From Anthonomus grandis grandis (lineage: Eukaryota; Arthropoda; Insecta; Coleoptera; Curculionidae): DNA of 64,000 nt. The position numbers and the translations under genes are program-made. The DNA lies in the NCBI RefSeq assembly GCF_022605725.1, contig NC_065551.1:12028001-12092000 (forward strand), in the 5' to 3' direction. Shown one piece after another: positions 22,711 through 33,496 of the stretch; within the stretch, counting starts at the first letter, position 1, and the number at the start of each line of letters is the position of its first letter. The notes below the pieces were generated by a model that saw only the letters and a program-made list of their open reading frames with translations, was not told the origin of the DNA and did not search any database.

Positions 22711-22996
22711 TATGTAAATATCACACACCGAAAACTTAAAAACTACAATATGGAATGAAAAAACGGGATATGAATAATCCTAAAAAATAAATACATATTT
22801 TGAACCTATCTTGAGACAAATTAAAAATGCAATGCACTTATTATTACATTGCATTTTACAAATAAATTAAGATCCTTTATAAAAAATAATATATTTTTTT
22901 TCAATATAAATATACAGTACTTTCATTTCAAAACGAATCACTAATAAATTCTTTAAAAAAAAATATTTAAAAAAAAACACGTCAATCTAGATGTAC
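22711..22996. other. Intergenic, AT-rich
   Basis: I see nothing here beyond AT-rich spacer. Confidence 0.35.
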
Positions 22997-23085
22997 AGGT
23001 CACGAACTTATAAATATACCTGGACTGCTAATGCATATGGCCCACGAACTTAAAAATATACCTGGACTGCCAATTCAATGAAAGG

Positions 23086-24850
23086 TAAATGACCACTACT
23101 AGGGGGCCGCCATTTTGCGTGATTGTGTCCTTTCGATGTTGGTCACTCTGACAAATTTTAATTGTGCCAACTGTAGGGAAACAAAACAATTAAAGTTTTT
23201 GAGAGGTTATGTTTACAAAAATACAAAATAGAAAGTTACATATAGGTAAGAATTTAAGATAGTTGCGTTAGATCTGTGATTTTCCTGGTACTTCTTTAAG
23301 AATTTCGTTAAAATTTATGAAAGAAAGTAATCCTAACCTAAAATGAGAATAAATCCTAATACCATGAAAATCATGATATTCATTTAAATTTTTGCTTGTA
23401 TTTACTTAACAAATTCAGTTAAAAATACTTATTTTCTTTCTATTTTTACTATTACTAAGTATACTTTCCTTAGTTTTCTAAGTTTTACTTTCCTTCCTTG
23501 TACAGTGTTTCCACATTAATAGGTACAACCATATATTATTATAAGAATCAAAATATAGATGATTTTATGAGGGTTTGTAATTATAAAGGGTTTATATAGA
23601 AAAAATATATTATTCTGTCAACAACTCAATAATATTATTCTATTATAAACAACACAGACGGACAATTCACAATAATTCGGTTTTGAGAAACTGAACCAAA
23701 TACCTTTAAATAAAGATGGTGATACATTATTTACGTATTAAATAAGGAGAAAGATACATCGCCTGTTCCAGACGATATACCCAAGCGTCGTTTACAAATC
23801 GTCAAAAACTAGGCAATCCGCTATACTCACACGTCAAATATCAACTTCATTACCGTTATTTAATATATTTAGTGTTGCCAACCGTGTTTTTCATTTTTGG
23901 GTATCGTAATACCCAAAAATGACCACTGCATGGTGGCCGCCATTTTTATAGTGGTTGTGTCTTTTTAATGTTGGTCACTCTGAAAATTTTTAGTGTTGCC
24001 AACACAAAATATATTAAATAACGGTAATGAAGTTGACGATGCTGACGTTTGACGTGTGAGTATAGCGGATTGCCTAGTTTTCGGCGATTTGTAAACGACG
24101 CTTGGGTATATCGTCTGAAGCAGGAGATCTATTTTTCTCCTTATTTAATACGTAAATAATGTATCACCATCTTTATTTAAAGGTATTTGGTTCAGTTTCT
24201 CGAAACCGAATTATTTTGATTTGTCCGTCTGTGTTGTTTATAATCGAATAATATATTGAGTTGTTGACAGAATAATATATTTTTACTATATAAACCCTTT
24301 ATAATTACAAACCCTCATAAAATCATCTATATTTTAATTTTTATAGATGGTTGTACACACCTATTAATGTGGAAACACTGTACATGGAAGAAAACTAAAA
24401 CTCGTAATAGTAAAAATAGAAAAAAATATGTGTTTTTAACGGAATTTGTTAAGTAAATACAAGCAAAAATTTAAATGAATATCATGATTTTCATGGTATT
24501 AGGATTTATAAGATTCAAGATTATCAGAATAATAAAACAAATTTAATATTTTAAAGTGCATGCATCTATTCCAAGTTGATTGAAACTTTGTCTCATTTTA
24601 GGTCAGGATTACTTTCTTTTATAAATTTTAACGAAATGATTAAAGAAGTACTAGAAAAATCACAGATCTTACGCAACTATCTTAAATTCTTACCTATATG
24701 TAACTTTCTATTTTGTATTTTTGTAAACATAACCTCTAAAAAACTTTAATTGTTTTGTTTCCCTACAGTTGGCACAACTAAAATTTTTCAGAGTGACCAA
24801 CATCGAAGGGATACAATCACACAAAATGGCGGCCGCCTAGTAGTGGTCAT
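23086..24850. repeat. Large foldback, arms about 750 bases
   Basis: The left arm from ACCACTACTAGGGGGCCGCC runs to about 23890 and the right arm from about 23995 ends GGCGGCCGCCTAGTAGTGGT. They are reverse complements with moderate divergence and small indels. The short centre (23920-24000) repeats the outermost motif again in direct orientation (GGTGGCCGCCATTTT ... GATGTTGGTCACTCTGA in the outer copy). The unit therefore contains three related copies of the terminal block. Confidence 0.75.
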
Positions 24851-25205
24851 CACCATCATAAGGTTAGCATCTTCTCACAGCAGTAAGAAAGAAGTTTTCG
24901 ACAAATACACATGCGCAATAGAGTAAAATGCGTTCGCACAGGAACTTCTGATCGGTTTCAAATGAAAAGTTTGATGTTCTTACACAAATTTCTGATCGTC
25001 ATCTGATAGTCAGACTTGTTTTCGGATTTATTTCAAGCAAAGTGTCAGAGAATTCGTGTAGCCAGTCAACGCCGATCTTCGGAATATGAACATAACCTCT
25101 AAATTGTTGTTTGTATTTTGTCGTTTTGTATAGTCCTTGATATTCGTTTTGAAAATTGTATTTTATATTTTTGGATTAGTGTAAACATAAACATTAAGGA
25201 AACAA

Positions 25206-25440
25206 GTGCTTTTGAATCGTCGGAAGAATCTGATCAGAATTATGTTGATTCCGACACAAACTTTTAAAGAAGATTTAATTGAAGAACGGATAAAGCCCAA
25301 AAGTCAAAACTATTTTCATGAAACTGTCTCCCAATTTAATAGAATAGAATTTCTCGAGCATTTTAGAGTAAGTCTTGAAGTAGCAAATAATCACACAATC
25401 TTAAACTCTATTAATAATATACAGCTATTTCAAGGTTGTA
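25206..25440 (+). pseudogene. Possible PIF/Harbinger nuclease N-terminal fragment
   Basis: An open stretch reads K-S-Q-N-Y-F-H-E-T-V-S-Q-F-N, then E-F-L-E-H-F-R-V-S-L-E-V-A. This resembles the region just before the nuclease domain of HARBI1-like transposases (N-Y-F-E-x-T-V-P...E-F-x-x-H-F-R-x-S). The catalytic domain is absent. It lies inside the right part of the composite element 22997-25757 and could be a captured fragment or the relic of its transposase. The call rests on one motif. Confidence 0.4.
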
Positions 25441-26049
25441 GTATAATTTTTGTTTTGTTTATGTTTTATGTATTTTCCCATTTCCCACTGGGATAAAAAA
25501 GTGAGGTTATTTTTCTTCTCCACTCAACCCGTATTTGATGTTCGCACAAACGGTTTCAAATCGATCAGAAGTTGTAATACAATGGTAGAAGTTGTTTTAC
25601 ATATGCGCATCAAGAATAGTTTGGAAACAGTTTCAAACTTGTAAGAAATTTGCAGTGAGAACAAACCTATAGTGGTTTCCCCTTATTATATTGTTCTATG
25701 GTGGTCATTTACTTTTCATTGAATTGGCAGTCCAGGTATATTTATAAGTTCGTGACAGAGGTACGTTTAATTTTATATTTGACAAAGTTGCTGCTTGCTT
25801 GCTTGCTAGGTTATTGGCTCTGCTACTAGGCAATCTGCCAGTACGATTTGGAGATTCGGCAAAACCGTCGGGTAAGTACCCTGTTTTCCGAATCGATAAC
25901 TTTCACAAAATTTAATACTTAAATGCACGTTATAGAAAACGGCTAGGGGTAGAAAAGGGTTCAGGAAAGGAATCTGAAGGATAGGAAAGGAAAATGAACG
26001 ACCACGTGTCGACTGGGTGAAGGATGACTCGGAAGTATTTGACAAAGTT

Positions 26050-26480
26050 TTGTCTCCTCACCTTCAGTTAAGGCGTCGTAGTCCTGCTCATTTGCCGCTT
26101 TTCCGACATCTAATCCGCTCTCGTGATTGGTCACTTTTAGCATCTTAAAAAAGTACTTAATAAACTGTAAATAAAATACCATCGGTAAAACTGGCAACGA
26201 CGTAAAAACGCCCGACCAAGATGCAAGCCAGCCTGAACAGCTGACGAGTGAAGCCAATAATAGCAAATCACAAAATGTAAATTATAACGGATCGCCAAAC
26301 AAAATAGTGAATCTGAGCGGAATCGAATAAGAAACACTTTGACCAATTTTCAACTCATTCTGATGTGAGGTTTTTGTTTTAAGTACTTTTCTAAGATGCT
26401 AAAAGTGACCAATCACGAGAGCGGATTAGACATCGGAAAAGCGGCAAATGAGCAGGACTACGCCGCCCCTCACTTTGATA
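26050..26480. repeat. Inverted repeat, arms about 105 bases
   Basis: The left arm 26050-26160 and the right arm 26375-26480 are near-identical reverse complements (GCGGCAAATGAGCAGGACTACG in the right arm), separated by about 215 bases. Inside, GC-richer text differs from the flanks. No target duplication or coding domain was recognised; it is probably a MITE or the ends of an internally deleted element. Confidence 0.8.
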
Positions 26481-26489
26481 CAAAACACA

Positions 26490-29306
26490 AATATAATTAT
26501 AGAGAAGTGGTGGTTGCATACAAACTGATACAAATTCTTCTGACAAATCAGCTACCGTCCTCTCGCTTGGCAACGGAAACTCTTGGAACTAACCTGACGG
26601 TTTGACGTGCCCAATTGGATCAATCAAAATGGTAGAAAGGTGTAGCCAAATTAAGGCGGGAAATCATTTGTCAGATTAAATTTCATTTAACCATTAAAAT
26701 GTCTGTTCAACAGTGTCAAAAAAATTTAATCGGTTGACGTACCAGCAATGATGTACAATTTTTACGTATAGTTATTATTCTTACATCAATACTTACTTTT
26801 GATGTGTTTTCTTGGATATTTATTCATATCCAAGTGGCCGATAATATGCACTGACGAAAAAATAAGAGTCTCAATGTGCAACATGGACATAAGCTATAAA
26901 CTTGATACAATTTTGTTTAATTCCCATGTGTTTACTGAGTATACCCTCGGCCTCTTTTAGCCCTAAAATTTACAAATTTGCGTAACTGCTAGTTAACTTT
27001 TAGCATCCTAAAATAAATATAAGATTAAACTAGATAAATTAGACTAGATAAAACTAGTAAATAAAATTCAATTATATTAGCTTATTTTTGAATTGCTTAG
27101 CATTACATTTTTAATATAAAATAAAGGTGTTCTATGCATTATTGTAATTTCATGTTGAACTCAAAAGAAAATAAAGGTTTTATAATATTTATTCTTTTTG
27201 AAAATCCTAATTTTTTAGGCGTCAAGAAAAAAGACAAGAAATGCTAAAAATAAGAACTTTCTATATAAATTTTTTTTAATCTCAGAGTTTTAAAAAACCG
27301 GCTCTGTAACATTTCATTCACTATCACCTCCATCTACATTATTAAAAAGCGGATCCAAAATAATATCGAACGATTGTTCTTTTAAACTATATTCTTGTTT
27401 AATTTTTTGTATGTTCACAATGAGATTTCCATTTATAGGGTGTTCTTTAAGAAAAGAATACAACTTGATTAAAATTAAACTTTATGTTTTTATATGCGAC
27501 ACATTCCTTTAATTAGTGATGTAAACTAACATGCCTCTACGATCGAAGATCTCTAAATGAGCTATGGTCTTCGTCAAATGGTTTTGCCACTGCACATCCA
27601 TCGGCTATTTTCCTATTCAAAACAATAGCTTATATCTGCTAAGTCTGCCGAATAGTGTTTTAGAAAAGAAAATAGAAAACGGCATCCAAAACTAAACACC
27701 AATCCGGTGATTAAACGGCCCTTGGGATCTGGCTTAAAAGCCTTTTTCGGTAAATAAATAGCTCTCGAGTCAATTAGCAGATACGGTACAAAAAAAAAGC
27801 CAAACCACCTCTTTTAAATAGTTAATTTTTTTAAACTAGTATATTCAATTTAGGTTAAGACAAGTCCTTATCATTCTACTACAAAATAGGTTACTCATTT
27901 ACAATAAATATTGTACTCATGTATACTCATTTACAATAAATATTGTAAATGATTTGCTGCGAGTCGTTTACTATAGTTATTATATTTTTGAGCTATATAG
28001 TGCATTCACGACGAACAGAAGTTTCATTTAAAATTCAGGCGTTTTCTTTTTATTTTATTTTTCGGACGCGTCGATTAGCATTGTCACTTGAGTTATACCC
28101 TCTGTATATAATAAATACTTTGTATAAACCAGACGTAGGCGGATGCATTGGTTGCACAGATAAGATTTAGTTATTAAGCACTTTTTAATTATAAATTAGA
28201 ATATCTTTAAGTTTAACCAGCTCATTTGTTAACGTACTTGCTGTCAGTCGAAAAAAAAATATTTTTTTTTTAATTTGTTTTGAACCTCACGAACAAAACT
28301 CTTCCGCGTTTTTTGCAATAAAAAGTTTCTATACAGGATAAAATTCAGTATACTACTACCGCTGATTTTATTTGTGAATCTGGCGTAGGACAACATAACT
28401 TTTTGATTTCAACTTTTTTTTCAAGGGACGATGGTATATTTTCTAAAATATATTTAATAGTATTCATTTATAATATTATTTACATTTAATGCAAAAAAAT
28501 AAATCCAATCGAAAGGATCATACGAGATCCGCAATAAACAGATCGCTTATGCTTCCTTACTGTGGTTGCTATATTTTTGCTTCAAAACCGAAGTTCATAG
28601 AGCTGAATACACAAATTGGTTGTTTACTCCTGTTCGTAATCTCGTATATTTTTGTTGCTTTTTCCTTTGGTTTTATGGTTGCCCTGCCCTGAAAAAGCCA
28701 ATAAAAAGCACGTGTCGGCAGGTACCACCCTTACTAGTTCTGCTTCGTAACAGGGAATCTCCCGATTCGATAAAGCTCTTAAAGCCTTATAAGTTGACAT
28801 TTGTAAGTATAATTTATTTTATTGGACGGACTGGACTATAATTTTAAGCTGGCTTCACTCTTCTAGTTTGAAATGTTTTATAGCAAATCGTGTTGCAGAG
28901 GTTTAACAGTTGACAAACGTTGAATAATGGCGTCATGTCAGATCCCACGACAATCCTGCTGATATTGTTTCCAGAGGGACAACAGCATGTGCTCTCTTAG
29001 ATAATAAGCTTTGGTGGGAGGGACCCCATTGGCCAGTTTTAAAATCTGACAAGTATTCATCTTCTACCAAACTATAAAGAATTTGTGCTTTTTTAATGCG
29101 TTTTATTCACAATTTATCTTGAAAAAGATAAAATAACAAAGCGACATGCACTTTGGGCAATTAGGGATTCAAGAATATAAAAGGGTGTTCTTAAAATTAA
29201 CATTAATTAATTAAGGTCAAATGTTTGCTAAGAATATTCAAGAATTAAGCAAAATAATAAAACATTAAGTAAGGATAGTGGAATTTTAAGTTTAAATAAT
29301 CCTTAT
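26490..29306. other. Mostly unassigned intergenic sequence
   Basis: No gene is recognised. A minus-strand frame at about 27315-27440 is open for some 41 codons (N-I-Q-K-I-K-Q-E-Y-S-L-K-E...I-L-D-P-L-F-N-N-V-D) and ends in TGA. On its upstream side it abuts TATAGGGTGTTC, a mariner-type end. It could be a stray terminal exon but I do not know the family. A plus-strand open stretch at 28566-28841 encodes a hydrophobic, Cys-rich peptide that I also cannot place. Confidence 0.3.
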
Positions 29307-29790
29307 TTGGATAAATCTGGTTTGTCGCGAGTGGGGGGGGGGGGGAGATTAAAATATTCAAATCTTGGTCATGATCATAAACACCCTCTTCTTATTAATA
29401 GCAAGCATTTATTTTCCTCATTTGTCATTGAGTATGAACGACATTTTCACGCGGGAGTTCAAGCAACTTTGTGCCCTATTAGGCAAGGGTTTTGGCTAAT
29501 TAATGCCAGAAATGCAGTTCGAGCATTTATACAAAGTTGTGTTGCTTCAAGGCAAATCCCGTACCTAACGTGATAAATGAAATGGAAGATTTGCCTCAGC
29601 ACAGCGTTATTTCTGTCCGTGCTTTTTTTAAAAGCGGCGTGGACTTTGCAGGGCCATTGCTTATAAAAGATAATAAAAATTAAAATAGGTAAATGATAAA
29701 GGACTACTTATGCGTTTTTATTTATCTAGTTACAAGGGCAGTACATCTTGAGATCTGTACGGATCTTACTATAGTCGTTGCGGCAAACAA
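29307..29790 (+). pseudogene. BEL/Pao retrotransposon integrase, first part
   Basis: The frame reads L-S-R-V-G-G...R-L-K-Y, then P-L-L-I, E-R-H-F-H-A-G, and Q-G-F-W-L-I-N-A-R-N-A-V-R-A-F-I-Q-S-C. This is the zinc-binding N-terminal part of a BEL/Pao integrase, although the last Cys of the H-H-C-C set is replaced by Ser. After a stop and frame change, M-E-D-L-P-Q-H-S-V and V-D-F-A-G-P-L carry the first catalytic Asp, followed by R-A-V-H-L-E-I-C-T-D-L-T. A run of 13 G at about 29333-29345 adds two glycines to the conserved V-G-G-R. Reverse transcriptase and gag are not seen upstream. Confidence 0.8.
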
Positions 29791-30364
29791 ATAGAGTAAT
29801 AAAAGTCTGTATTTGGATCCACCGGGTTTCGGCCTGGTTAGACAAGAGAAGTTCCTAAATAAAAATTAAAGAGTAATGGTGGCATACAAAAGTTTTTGTT
29901 GACTTAAAAATACCTTTATATTTTCGGCCTCAGATAAACAGTTAGTTGATTAAATTGATAATAACAGATAAAAATGTATTTTGGTTTTAAAACAGAAGGT
30001 ACCTAACAAAGAATTTTTCCGATCTCTCGTAATACGATTACCTAAAATTAAAGCATATAGGGTGGCTTTTTTCACATGTTTTATATTTATAATACTTTGC
30101 TTTTCCGCAGCACTAAAATATTTATGAGGTCGCTTTCTAGGAGTGATAGCGTAGTATTGCAAGGAACTTTAGCCGTACTTTATTTCAAAATAATTTTTTT
30201 CAAATCACTCACATACGTACCTATGCTGCTCTCAAATTACCTGCAAAGTTATGAACTGAAATAATAACCCATTCCGCTCGACTAAATAAATAAGAATCTT
30301 TGGCCAAAAGGTAGAACCGCCCTTTGCACATAAAGCGGGCGTGAGCACTCTATCTTCGGCTAGG
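29791..30364. mobile_element. Insert of about 575 bases splitting the integrase
   Basis: The integrase core stops after D-L-T-I-V and resumes at A-A-R-F-V-S-R-R-G near 30382, so this block is foreign. Short mirror sequences near the edges (ACTATAGTCG at about 29768, CGACTATAGT at 30365) could be its ends, but they are too short to assign a class. No coding domain is recognised inside. Confidence 0.5.
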
Positions 30365-30740
30365 CGACTATAGTGAGACATGTCTTGCAGCAAGATTTGT
30401 GTCGCGAAGGGGTATTTGTAAATTTTTGTTATCAGACAATGGTAGTAATTTCGTTGGTGCTCGTGGCGAGTTGCGTGAAACCTATCAATCTTTGCAAAAA
30501 TTGCACAAGAATGCACGTATTTTACATTTTTTAAGAGAAAAATATATCAATTGGGAAATAATTCTGCCAAGAGCACATTTCAATGGCATCTGGAAAAGTG
30601 CGGTAAAATGTGCCAAATATCATTTAAAAAGAGCAGCAGCAGCGCATTTAACCTTTGAATTGTTTTATACTTTAATTATTGAAATAGAAGCCATTCTTAA
30701 TTCCCGACCAATAATTCATTTGTCCTCATGACGTAAATGA
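30365..30740 (+). pseudogene. BEL/Pao retrotransposon integrase, second part
   Basis: The open frame reads S-R-R-G-I-C-K-F-L-L-S-D-N-G-S-N-F-V-G-A (second catalytic Asp), then L-P-R-A-H-F-N-G-I-W-K-S-A-V-K, and I-I-E-I-E-A-I-L-N-S-R-P-I with the catalytic Glu. A frame change follows, with weaker homology to about 30890. It continues the domain begun at 29307. No LTR was identified downstream. Confidence 0.8.
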
Positions 30741-31232
30741 TTTCCAAGTCCTAATTAGAGTCACCAGTTCCTTATTATGGAGACTCGTTAAAGATTATTC
30801 TTGATCAAAACTATATTGAGACTTATTTGTTTTTGAACCAGCAGTTATTATTTTGTCACAGTAATGTGACGGGCCAAGTCATTAAGGCCCAAACAAGATT
30901 ATTTTGTTGAAATTACAGCAAATTTAATTGCATTAAGCTTTTTATTAAAAGACTTATTAAATTGTCAAAACAAATGTAAAAATCATGTTTCTTTTCAGAT
31001 CTTTTTTGTTATTCGTAATCCCCTGACACCATATAATATTGTATTATGCCATACAATAGATACCGTCCAAACCATTAATAAAATATTATAAATAAATTAC
31101 TAATGTGTAATAGTGCCGTACTTCGCAACCTACCGGGATCGACAGAATAACCATTTTCCCGCATACACCCAATTACATCATGCTTTTTCAAATTTCAGAC
31201 ACATTATTTGTCAAACTAAAACCGTTGTAAAA

Positions 31233-31352
31233 ATGTCATCACCTTCTACGCAAAGACATATTTTCTCTGATTCAGAAAAGAACTTTGCTATTCTTGTAGA
31301 AAAACCTTTATTGATATATTTTAACAGTCATAAGAAACAACTTATAGGTTAG
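31233..31352 (+). pseudogene. Possible Myb/SANT-like domain start
   Basis: ATG at 31233 opens M-S-S-P-S-T-Q-R-H-I-F-S-D-S-E-K-N-F-A-I-L-V-E-K, a pattern seen at the start of Myb/SANT-like DNA-binding proteins in insects (F-S-x-x-E-x-x-x-L-x-x-L-V-E-K). It ends after 39 residues. The typical Trp/Lys-rich second helix is absent, so this is at best a fragment. It lies just upstream of the pogo/PHD element. Confidence 0.3.
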
Positions 31353-31589
31353 AAAATTAACGTTTAATGAAACAAAAAATTCCTGGTATACAAAAATGCT
31401 TTCTATTTAAGAAAGCTTTTTGAATAATAACGTTAATTATAAAGACGCAGGAAATTAGTTTCATTGCCATTATAAAAATTCTTTTTACCTTAGCCAAAGT
31501 ATGAGAAAGAACTCTGCTAGGATTTTCTCAGTGCACATGAGGTTCTTTTTCTAGATGGTGTGTAATTTGCTGACCAAGAATAAAAATGT

Positions 31590-32115
31590 GCTACCAAAGC
31601 TATTTAGAGACAGAAACTATTCAAACTTAATATTTAATAGCAGTATATGTATGACAGCCTGCTACCAAAAAACAACTTGAAGTATCACCCCTCTAAGGGG
31701 TAGTTTATTCTTGACAATTTCTGATAAAAACGTGCTACCAAAACTATTTACCGTCGAAAACTATTTAAAATCGATAACTGATGTTACTATACATATAAGT
31801 GCTTGCTACCAAACAATAATTAAAATAGCACCCCTCTAAGGGGTAGTTTGTATTTGTCAATTTCTAATAAAAACGTGCTACCAAAGCTATTTACCGTCGA
31901 AAACTATTCAGAATCGATAACTGATGTTACTATATATATAAGTGCTTGCTACCAAAAAATAATTGAAATAGCACCCCTCTAAGGGGTAGTTTGTATTTGT
32001 CAATGTCTAATAAAAACGTGCTACCAAAGCTATTTACCGCCGGAAACTATTCAAAATCGATAACTGATGTTACTATACATATAAGTGCTTGCTACCAAAA
32101 AATAATTGAAATAGC
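31590..32115. repeat. 143-bp subterminal tandem repeat, left block
   Basis: About three and a half copies of a 143-base unit. Each contains GTGCTACCAAAGCTATTTA and, in three copies, the palindrome ACCCCTCTAAGGGGT (31687, 31830, 31973). The outermost copy is the most diverged. The right block of the element carries the same unit inverted, so the repeats are likely part of the transposase recognition region. Confidence 0.9.
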
Positions 32116-32122
32116 AACATAG

Positions 32123-33164
32123 GAAACTACTGCCTAAATGAAAACTTTAATCATTTATATCGAGATCCAAAAGATATAGTTTTTCCGAAGCAACATTTAC
32201 CTACTTACCATAGATAAAATACCATATATTTTTCAAAATAAAGATTTCATACCAAAACCATCTTTGGAAGACGATAGTGAATACTCAATACTAAATATAC
32301 AGCTGCCAAAATGATAATTCTACAAGGCAGCATAACTCTCGTACCCGAAGAGCAAGTTTTTGTAATTTCCACAATAAACAATAAGAAACATATGGTGACT
32401 TTGTTTCCCCAAGAAACTTATAAGTACCTATAAGGGAAAGAGAAACTGCCACCACATTGAGGCAGCCTCTCTGTCTGTTGGTAACATAACTAATTCTCAG
32501 AAAAATATAAAATTATCTACAATCATCAGGAGGAACAGAGGACACAAGTACGTACCTATAATAAGAAATTATCTCTTAACACTTAACTTTGTTTATTGTT
32601 CCAGGTCAGGAAGAAAAAGAGCTCCCCAGAAGGTGACAGTGGTTGAAACTGCTAAAGATGCTGAAATAAACTATGCAAATTCAGACAGTACTCTTGGAAC
32701 TACCATCCTCATTCCAACGGTAACACCAACGGGTGTTTCTAAAAAACGTTCTTTCAAAATTTGTAAAACGCTTTTATAAGAACAAAATGACTATATTTAG
32801 AGAAGCTTCTTCCATCAGTCCCATCCCAGAAGAACGATCGATGGAGAGGCAAACATCTTTTCCCAGCGACGGTGACGAGTCAGATTTTGAGGAAATGGCT
32901 TCAGATTTGAATGTTACAAAAACATTTAAATTTGAGAATAATAAACAGTGCATAATCTATGGTAGGCAGATATATCCTAAGGATTTAGAATGTCTTGTGA
33001 AAGATGAAGGAGGTGTAAACTTCAAAGACCTTTATTTGTCAGATGTGATAATTGATGTTTATTTAGCTTTTCTAGTAAACGAAAAAAAGATAAAAGCATC
33101 GGTTGATATCTTTCCAGTGGAAGGATATTTAGTTAATTTCTTAGAATCAGATAATAATAGTTAA
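32123..33164 (+). pseudogene. Decayed gene with SWIM-like and Ulp1-like segments
   Basis: Plus-strand coding pieces follow one another directly inside the left tandem repeats. The first is G-N-Y-C-L-N-E-N-F-N-H-L-Y-R. After a shift comes P-K-M-I-I-L-Q-G-S-I-T-L-V-P-E-E-Q and H-M-V-T-L-F-P, followed in another frame by N-C-H-H-I-E-A-A, which resembles the end of a SWIM zinc finger. A splice-like acceptor (GTTCCAG, 32604) precedes G-R-K-R-A-P-Q-K. The last open frame, 32733-33164, contains I-Y-G-R-Q-I-Y-P-K-D-L-E-C-L and L-S-D-V-I-I-D-V-Y-L, similar to the start of Ulp1 (C48) protease domains. It stops before any catalytic His/Asp/Cys. Family assignment is by eye and tentative. Confidence 0.45.
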
Positions 33165-33314
33165 AAAACGCAATATTTTTATAAAACTTTGGTTTTTATT
33201 AAAAATAAGAACAAATGACAAAAGTTTACCTCTTTGTGTGTCAATATGTTAACATAAAACGTAATTATAGTTTACCTAAAAACAGTAGGAAAACTTCAAA
33301 AAAAAATCAGGGTT

Positions 33315-33372
33315 GAGCGTCAATGCCCCTGGCTATGGGTAATACCGCTCAGCCATAGGGGTAATGACGCTC
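33315..33372. promoter_or_regulatory. 15-bp motif cluster 1 (three copies)
   Basis: GAGCGTCAATGCCCC (33315-33329, plus), GAGCGGTATTACCCA (33336-33350, minus) and GAGCGTCATTACCCC (33358-33372, minus) lie within 58 bases. The first and third also form a palindrome. The cluster sits between the two convergent genes of the pogo/PHD element. It may be a binding site for the element's transposase or for a host factor. Confidence 0.75.
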
Positions 33373-33496
33373 AAATCTACTTTTTTAAAAAATAACCGTA
33401 TACACATATTTTGAACAAATAAAAAAAACAACCTTAAATAACTAAAATAAAGTATTTAGTCAAAGTTGAGCATCACTAAACATCATCATTGTAGTT

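Larger units (their letters stand above)
22997..25757. mobile_element. Composite inverted-repeat element with foldback core
   Basis: The left edge carries ACGAACTTATAAATATACCT... at about 23008, repeated in tandem about 40 bases later (23048). The right edge (25720-25757) is its reverse complement. Between them a foldback at 23086-24850 has arms of about 750 bases. A small coding relic lies at 25206-25440. No transposase core is present, so it would be non-autonomous. Target duplications were not resolved. Confidence 0.65.

Noticed and set aside
28489..28841. Hydrophobic open frames suggesting a small membrane protein
   Set aside because: No family motif, no splice context, and two overlapping frames of similar length, as expected by chance in AT-rich DNA.
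31590..32115. Regularly spaced repeats resembling a CRISPR array
   Set aside because: The unit is a 143-bp tandem repeat without variable spacers, present inverted at the other end of a transposon, in a eukaryotic genome.
32605..32810. Possible 80-bp intron joining the G-R-K-R-A-P-Q frame to the Ulp1-like frame
   Set aside because: GTAACA at 32719 and TTTAG near 32798 are present, but neither acceptor choice keeps the reading frame, so a frameshift is as likely.
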